Shown here: positions 6,287 to 8,716 of the stretch, piece after piece
Numbering within the stretch: the first letter of the stretch is position 1
How the letters are laid out: every line of letters begins with the position of its first letter
Assembly (NCBI GenBank): GCA_031288885.1
Contig: JAITQP010000262.1
Location: forward strand, 1-8,716
DNA from: Prevotellaceae bacterium
Lineage (GTDB): Bacteria; Bacteroidota; Bacteroidia; Bacteroidales; UBA932
Reading direction: 5' to 3'
DNA length: 8,716 nucleotides
The notes under the pieces: generated by a model
The model's input: the letters and a program-made list of their open reading frames with translations, nothing else
Databases searched by the model: none
What the model was told of the DNA's origin: nothing
Made by a program: the position numbers and the translations under genes

Positions 6287-6404
6287 AACTACACGGTTTA
6301 AATTATATATTACCCTTTAGGTAAAGTAGCAAATTTCTAAGATAAGTAACACCTCCAAGTGTGTAGGATGGAATTTATGTGGAATTTAAATGCCACCCAC
6401 GTCA

Positions 6405-6412
6405 CAAATGTA
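6405..6412 (-). promoter_or_regulatory. Candidate -7 element for the small protein/retropepsin operon
   Basis: TACATTTG (6412-6405 on the minus strand) matches TAnnTTTG exactly, but no TTTG is found about 20 nt upstream. Transcription would start near 6398 and give a leader of about 110 nt. A closer but poorer candidate is TTTG near 6329 followed by a TATAATTT box near 6303. Confidence 0.35.
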
Positions 6413-6423
6413 AGAAAAATATT

Positions 6424-6461
6424 GGGTTAGCGATATTTCTCCATGCAAAAAATGCTAATCC
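6424..6461 (-). terminator. Possible terminator after the trkA/toxin-antitoxin remnant transcript
   Basis: On the minus strand GGATTAGC (6461-6454) pairs with GCTAACCC (6431-6424) at seven of eight positions, with inner ATTT/AAAT pairing. It is followed within 3 nt by a T-rich stretch ending TATTTTTCTT. It lies 67 nt past the toxin remnant's stop and just before the -7 element of the next operon. The T tract is interrupted, so strength is uncertain. Confidence 0.4.
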
Positions 6462-6527
6462 TCTCGGAATAGTTTGATTATCACGGCTGCTTTCCTTTTG
6501 ATGAAAATAGATTTCAAGAGACCCTCC

Positions 6528-6679
6528 TTATTTATCATCGTAATGTTCTTTTGCTGCGAGGACTATTATCGCGATTATTTCTTCATCAATCTGATATAAT
6601 AATCGATGTTTTTTGTTAATTCGACGAGCCCAAATACCAGCTCCTTTGCTTCAGGAGAGAGTATGAGCCTATATTTCAT
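6528..6679 (-). pseudogene. YoeB/Txe-family toxin remnant with internal deletion and frameshift
   Basis: From the ATG at 6679 the frame gives MKYRLILSPEAKE, typical of the N-terminus of YoeB/Txe (RelE-superfamily) mRNA interferases. From about 6641 a different frame gives AGIWARRINKKHRLLYQIDE and ends HYDDK at the TAA at 6530-6528. This aligns with the YoeB C-terminus (GFWSRRITEEHRLVY ... YHY). The two pieces total about 50 codons against the usual 84-90, so roughly 35-40 codons are missing at the junction near 6641 and the frame is broken. The Arg of RRI and the C-terminal His remain, but the central segment with the catalytic Glu (E46 in E. coli YoeB) is gone. The toxin is very probably dead. 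Its ATG overlaps the antitoxin stop (ATGA), the usual coupling in such operons. Confidence 0.75.
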
Positions 6680-6812
6680 AACCCTAATAGCGCGTCAACT
6701 TGCTCTGCCGTGTATGCTTCGCCTTTGCCATCTTTGATGCTTTGCATCGCTTGGTCTATTTTTTTTCCATTTCCGGAGAGAGGTACAAATTTTCCATATT
6801 GATAAAAGTCAT
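6676..6812 (-). pseudogene. Antitoxin of the YoeB/Txe pair, frameshifted at an A8 tract
   Basis: From the ATG at 6812-6810 the frame reads MTFINMENLYLSPEMEKK and stops at TAG. Shifting back one base at the preceding run of eight A (6753-6760) continues as IDQAMQSIKDGKGEAY, then TAEQVDALLGL, ending at TGA (6678-6676), which overlaps the toxin ATG. The restored product is 45 residues with a charged helix and a short C-terminal TAEQVDALLGL motif of the kind seen in toxin-binding tails. Loss of one A from nine is the simplest explanation. In the zero frame the A run reads A AAA AAA followed by TAG, so -1 ribosomal slippage or polymerase slippage could restore the frame. It starts 9 nt after the trkA stop. 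I cannot name the antitoxin family. Confidence 0.6.
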
Positions 6813-6821
6813 ATTAGCTAT

Positions 6822-8162
6822 TCAGCAAAAAAACTCTCCGACCTCCGCCGCGTCTGCGTCTAAGGCAAATACGATGACGTGGTCGTTGGCTTTGATTTGG
6901 GTTGCGCCGGTGGCAATGGCGGCTTTCCCCCCGCGCACTACGCCGCCTATGATGGCGTTTTTGGGGAAGCCGAGCTCCTTGATTGCCGCCTTGCACGCCC
7001 TGCAGCCGGCCTTGGCAACGAACTCCAGCACCTCCGCATCGGAGCCGGTGAGGTACTTGACCGACTGCACGCCGGTATCTTGGGTAAACCTAAAGATGTG
7101 CCCCGCCGTAATGAGCTTCTTGTTGATGATGGTGTTGATGCCTATGCTCTCCGCCAGCTGGATGTAGTCGAGGTTTTCGACCTCGGCAATGGTGCGCTGC
7201 ACGCCCATTTGCTTGGCCAGCAGGCAGGCCAGAATGTTGGTTTCGGAGTTGCCCGTAACGGCTACAAAGGCGTCGGTTTTTTGCAGCCCCTCCTCTATCA
7301 GGAGGTCTGCGTTGCGCCCGTCGCCGTTGATAATCATGGCGTTCTTGAACATTTCGGCCAGCTTTACGCAGCGCTCCTTTTGCTGCTCAATAATCTTGAT
7401 GTTCAGCCGCCGGTCGAGCGAGGCGGCTACCTTTGTCCCAATGCGGCTGCCGCCAAGGATAATCATGTTGTGCACCTCCACATTTTCTTTCCCCGAAAAC
7501 TCCAGCATGGCGCTCATGCCGCTGCGCGTGGTCATCATGTAGAGGCGGTCGCCGGCCTCAAACGTATCAAAGCGGTGCGGGATAATCGTCTTTTCGCTGC
7601 GGCTGATGGCGATAACGCGGAACTCCAGCTTCTTCATGCCAAAGGTGACCTCGGCAATGGTTTTGCCGGCAACGGGGGCGTCGTCCTCCAGCTTGAGCAC
7701 CATCATCACCAGCTTGCCGTTGGCAAACTCGATGTACTCCGACGTGCTGGTCTGCCCCAGCAGGTTGACGATTTCCGTGGCCGCAATCTTTTCGGGGTAA
7801 AACAGGTTATCTATCCCCGCGTGGGTAAACGTGCTGCGGTTCTCCACGTCGAGGTATTCGTTGTGGTCTATGCGGGCAATGGTTTGCTTGGCGCCCATTT
7901 TTTTGCCCAGCATGCAGGTTACAATGTTGGTATCCTCGCTGGGCGTAACGGCAATGAGCAGGTCGGCGCGGTGGGTGTTGGCGCGCTCCAGCACCTCGAG
8001 CGAGGTGGTGTTGCCCTGCACCGTTACCACGTCGGTGTACGATTCTACGGCGCGAAGCCGCTCCTCGCTCGGGTCAACAATCGTGATGCTGTGGCTATCC
8101 TCCGACAGCAGCTTGGAGAGGTGCGTGCCCACCTCCCCCGCGCCGGCAATTATAATGTTCAT
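6822..8162 (-). CDS. trkA: Trk system potassium uptake protein TrkA
   Basis: This is a 446-residue cytoplasmic protein with two RCK halves. It binds NAD(H) and regulates the potassium channel subunit TrkH. The first Rossmann motif is IIIAGAGEVG at 3-12, with D30 ending the second strand (ITIVDPS) as the nucleotide-ribose ligand. The first RCK-C domain spans about 130-225. A second Rossmann motif is IILGGSRIG at 234-242, with E259 (IIEQQKERC) at the equivalent acidic position. The second RCK-C domain runs from about 345 to the end. Length is normal for TrkA. The frame is open for 23 codons further upstream, but MNIIIAGAGEVG is the family start and a TAnnTTTG element lies 24 nt before it. An unusual CRAC pair occurs at 387-390. 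The usual partner trkH does not follow; a toxin-antitoxin remnant does. Confidence 0.93.
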   Translation of the reverse strand: MNIIIAGAGEVGTHLSKLLSEDSHSITIVDPSEERLRAVESYTDVVTVQGNTTSLEVLERANTHRADLLIAVTPSEDTNIVTCMLGKKMGAKQTIARIDHNEYLDVENRSTFTHAGIDNLFYPEKIAATEIVNLLGQTSTSEYIEFANGKLVMMVLKLEDDAPVAGKTIAEVTFGMKKLEFRVIAISRSEKTIIPHRFDTFEAGDRLYMMTTRSGMSAMLEFSGKENVEVHNMIILGGSRIGTKVAASLDRRLNIKIIEQQKERCVKLAEMFKNAMIINGDGRNADLLIEEGLQKTDAFVAVTGNSETNILACLLAKQMGVQRTIAEVENLDYIQLAESIGINTIINKKLITAGHIFRFTQDTGVQSVKYLTGSDAEVLEFVAKAGCRACKAAIKELGFPKNAIIGGVVRGGKAAIATGATQIKANDHVIVFALDADAAEVGEFFC

Positions 8163-8185
8163 GGATGAAGAATGCTGATAATGCA

Positions 8186-8193
8186 CAAAAGTA
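8186..8193 (-). promoter_or_regulatory. trkA -7 promoter element
   Basis: TACTTTTG (8193-8186 on the minus strand) matches TAnnTTTG and supports the trkA start at 8162 with a leader of about 18 nt. No convincing -33 TTTG is visible at the right distance. Use of this promoter would exclude the longer 469-codon reading. Confidence 0.5.
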
Positions 8194-8248
8194 CGCGTTT
8201 TTTTTATTACATCGCCCTTATCGCGCTCCAAAAGTGCAAATAATTTTT

Positions 8249-8256
8249 TACCTTTG
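8249..8256 (+). promoter_or_regulatory. -7 promoter element of the DUF5618-like gene
   Basis: TACCTTTG matches TAnnTTTG exactly and lies 31 nt before the ATG at 8288. It faces away from the trkA element in the same 125-nt spacer. No clear -33 element is seen. Confidence 0.45.
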
Positions 8257-8287
8257 CCGTACCATTAACCACTAAACGCCACTGAAA

Positions 8288-8710
8288 ATGTCTATTGAAG
8301 AACAGCAAGAATTAAAGCAAAAAAGCTACGCGGAGGCGATGCGCTACATGAGCAACGCCAAAGAAACGTTGCAGAACGCAAGGAAAGAGGACAGGTACTA
8401 CCAAGACCGGAAGTACGTGCGCACCGCCTGCGGAACGGCCTACTGCGGCGTACTCCTCGCTCTCGACACGTATCTTCTGCTGAAAGATGTGGAGCTGCCG
8501 AAGAAGAAAAAACGCCGTTCCATCGAATTTTACGAACAAAACATAAGTAAAATCGACGGCAAAATGCTGAAGTATCTGGACACAGTGTACAGTGTTCTGC
8601 ATTTAGACGGCTACTACGACGGCAATTTAAATGTCAACGTTATAACCGCAGGCTTTGACGCTGCCTACGACATCATCGACAAAATCAAACCGTTGACGAC
8701 GGGTGTTTAA
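8288..8710 (+). CDS. DUF5618-family protein of unknown function
   Basis: This is a complete 140-residue, soluble, helix-rich protein with no signal peptide. Recognisable segments are EAMRYMSNAKETL (16-28), KYVRTACGTAYCGVLLALD (42-60), a basic patch PKKKKRR (71-77), KIDGKMLKYLDTVYSVLHLD (88-107) and GYYDGN followed by AGFDAAYDIIDKIKP. These agree with the DUF5618 pattern common in Bacteroidota as I remember it. The all-helical layout and tyrosine/alanine-rich helices recall HEPN-type folds, but no RxxxxH ribonuclease motif is evident, so no activity is proposed. It has its own promoter-like element and is divergent from trkA. The ATG at 8288 is the first start in an otherwise leaderless frame. 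Confidence 0.75.
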   Translation: MSIEEQQELKQKSYAEAMRYMSNAKETLQNARKEDRYYQDRKYVRTACGTAYCGVLLALDTYLLLKDVELPKKKKRRSIEFYEQNISKIDGKMLKYLDTVYSVLHLDGYYDGNLNVNVITAGFDAAYDIIDKIKPLTTGV

Positions 8711-8716
8711 TTAATA

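Larger units (their letters stand above)
6287..6527. other. AT-rich non-coding spacer with a hairpin and a -7 element
   Basis: There is no convincing gene. On the minus strand a 41-codon frame following the toxin remnant is open but lacks a start. A 20-codon TTG-initiated frame (MKSIFIKRK and so on if TTG is read as Met) follows an AGGAGG-like sequence and is probably chance. A hairpin at 6424-6461 and a TAnnTTTG match at 6405-6412 are listed separately. The spacer may be part of a dispersed repeat, but only one copy is in the window. Confidence 0.4.

Noticed and set aside
6879..8168. A 429-codon open frame on the plus strand opposite trkA
   Set aside because: The minus-strand frame is unmistakable TrkA, and the antisense translation shows no family features.
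8163..8231. A 23-codon N-terminal extension of TrkA
   Set aside because: It precedes the canonical MNIIIAGAGEVG start and runs through the probable trkA -7 element.
1..8716. CRISPR array, tRNA genes or a complete insertion sequence
   Set aside because: No regularly spaced direct repeats, no tRNA cloverleaf and no transposase-like protein were seen.

Overview
The window looks like Bacteroidota chromosome, most likely Bacteroidales or a relative. The evidence is a PorP/SprF-family outer-membrane protein paired with a TPR/PD40/OmpA protein (a combination typical of that phylum), a DUF5618-type protein, and several upstream regions carrying the Bacteroidota -7 element TAnnTTTG rather than E. coli-like promoters. 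The order or genus cannot be fixed from this sequence.

Layout, left to right. Bases 2-112 are the last codons of a plus-strand gene resembling the C-terminus of M16 (pitrilysin-type) peptidases. A short convergent spacer with two inverted repeats follows. A minus-strand gene (240-1589) encodes a secreted protein joining a CsgG/FlgO-like N-terminal half to an FGE/SUMF1 domain that has lost both catalytic cysteines. Upstream of it, on the same strand, lies a strong candidate for an unannotated structured RNA (about 1665-1893): a good Bacteroidota promoter, three hairpins including one arm of about 109 nt, and an intrinsic terminator. It is either a free small RNA or an attenuating leader for the FGE-like gene, because one RNA segment can pair either with itself or with the terminator. 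On the plus strand, 2173-3150 (PorP/SprF family) and 3214-5541 (TPR-PD40-OmpA protein) form a probable operon for an outer-membrane protein and its peptidoglycan-anchored periplasmic partner.

Bases 5563-6812 are visibly more AT-rich than both flanks and look like an accessory patch, all on the minus strand. It holds a two-gene module (a 79-residue protein and a retropepsin-like aspartic protease, 4 nt apart) and a broken toxin-antitoxin pair. The toxin is a YoeB/Txe relative with an internal deletion and frameshift, and its antitoxin is out of frame at a run of eight A. This wreck begins 9 nt after the stop of trkA (6822-8162), the cytoplasmic NAD-binding subunit of Trk potassium uptake; trkH is not in the window. 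Divergent from trkA, 8288-8710 encodes a DUF5618-like protein of unknown function. Both divergent genes have a TAnnTTTG element at a suitable distance.

The most interesting items are the structured RNA at about 1665-1893 with its possible terminator/antiterminator switch, the small-protein/retropepsin module, and the slippery A tract in the antitoxin remnant.
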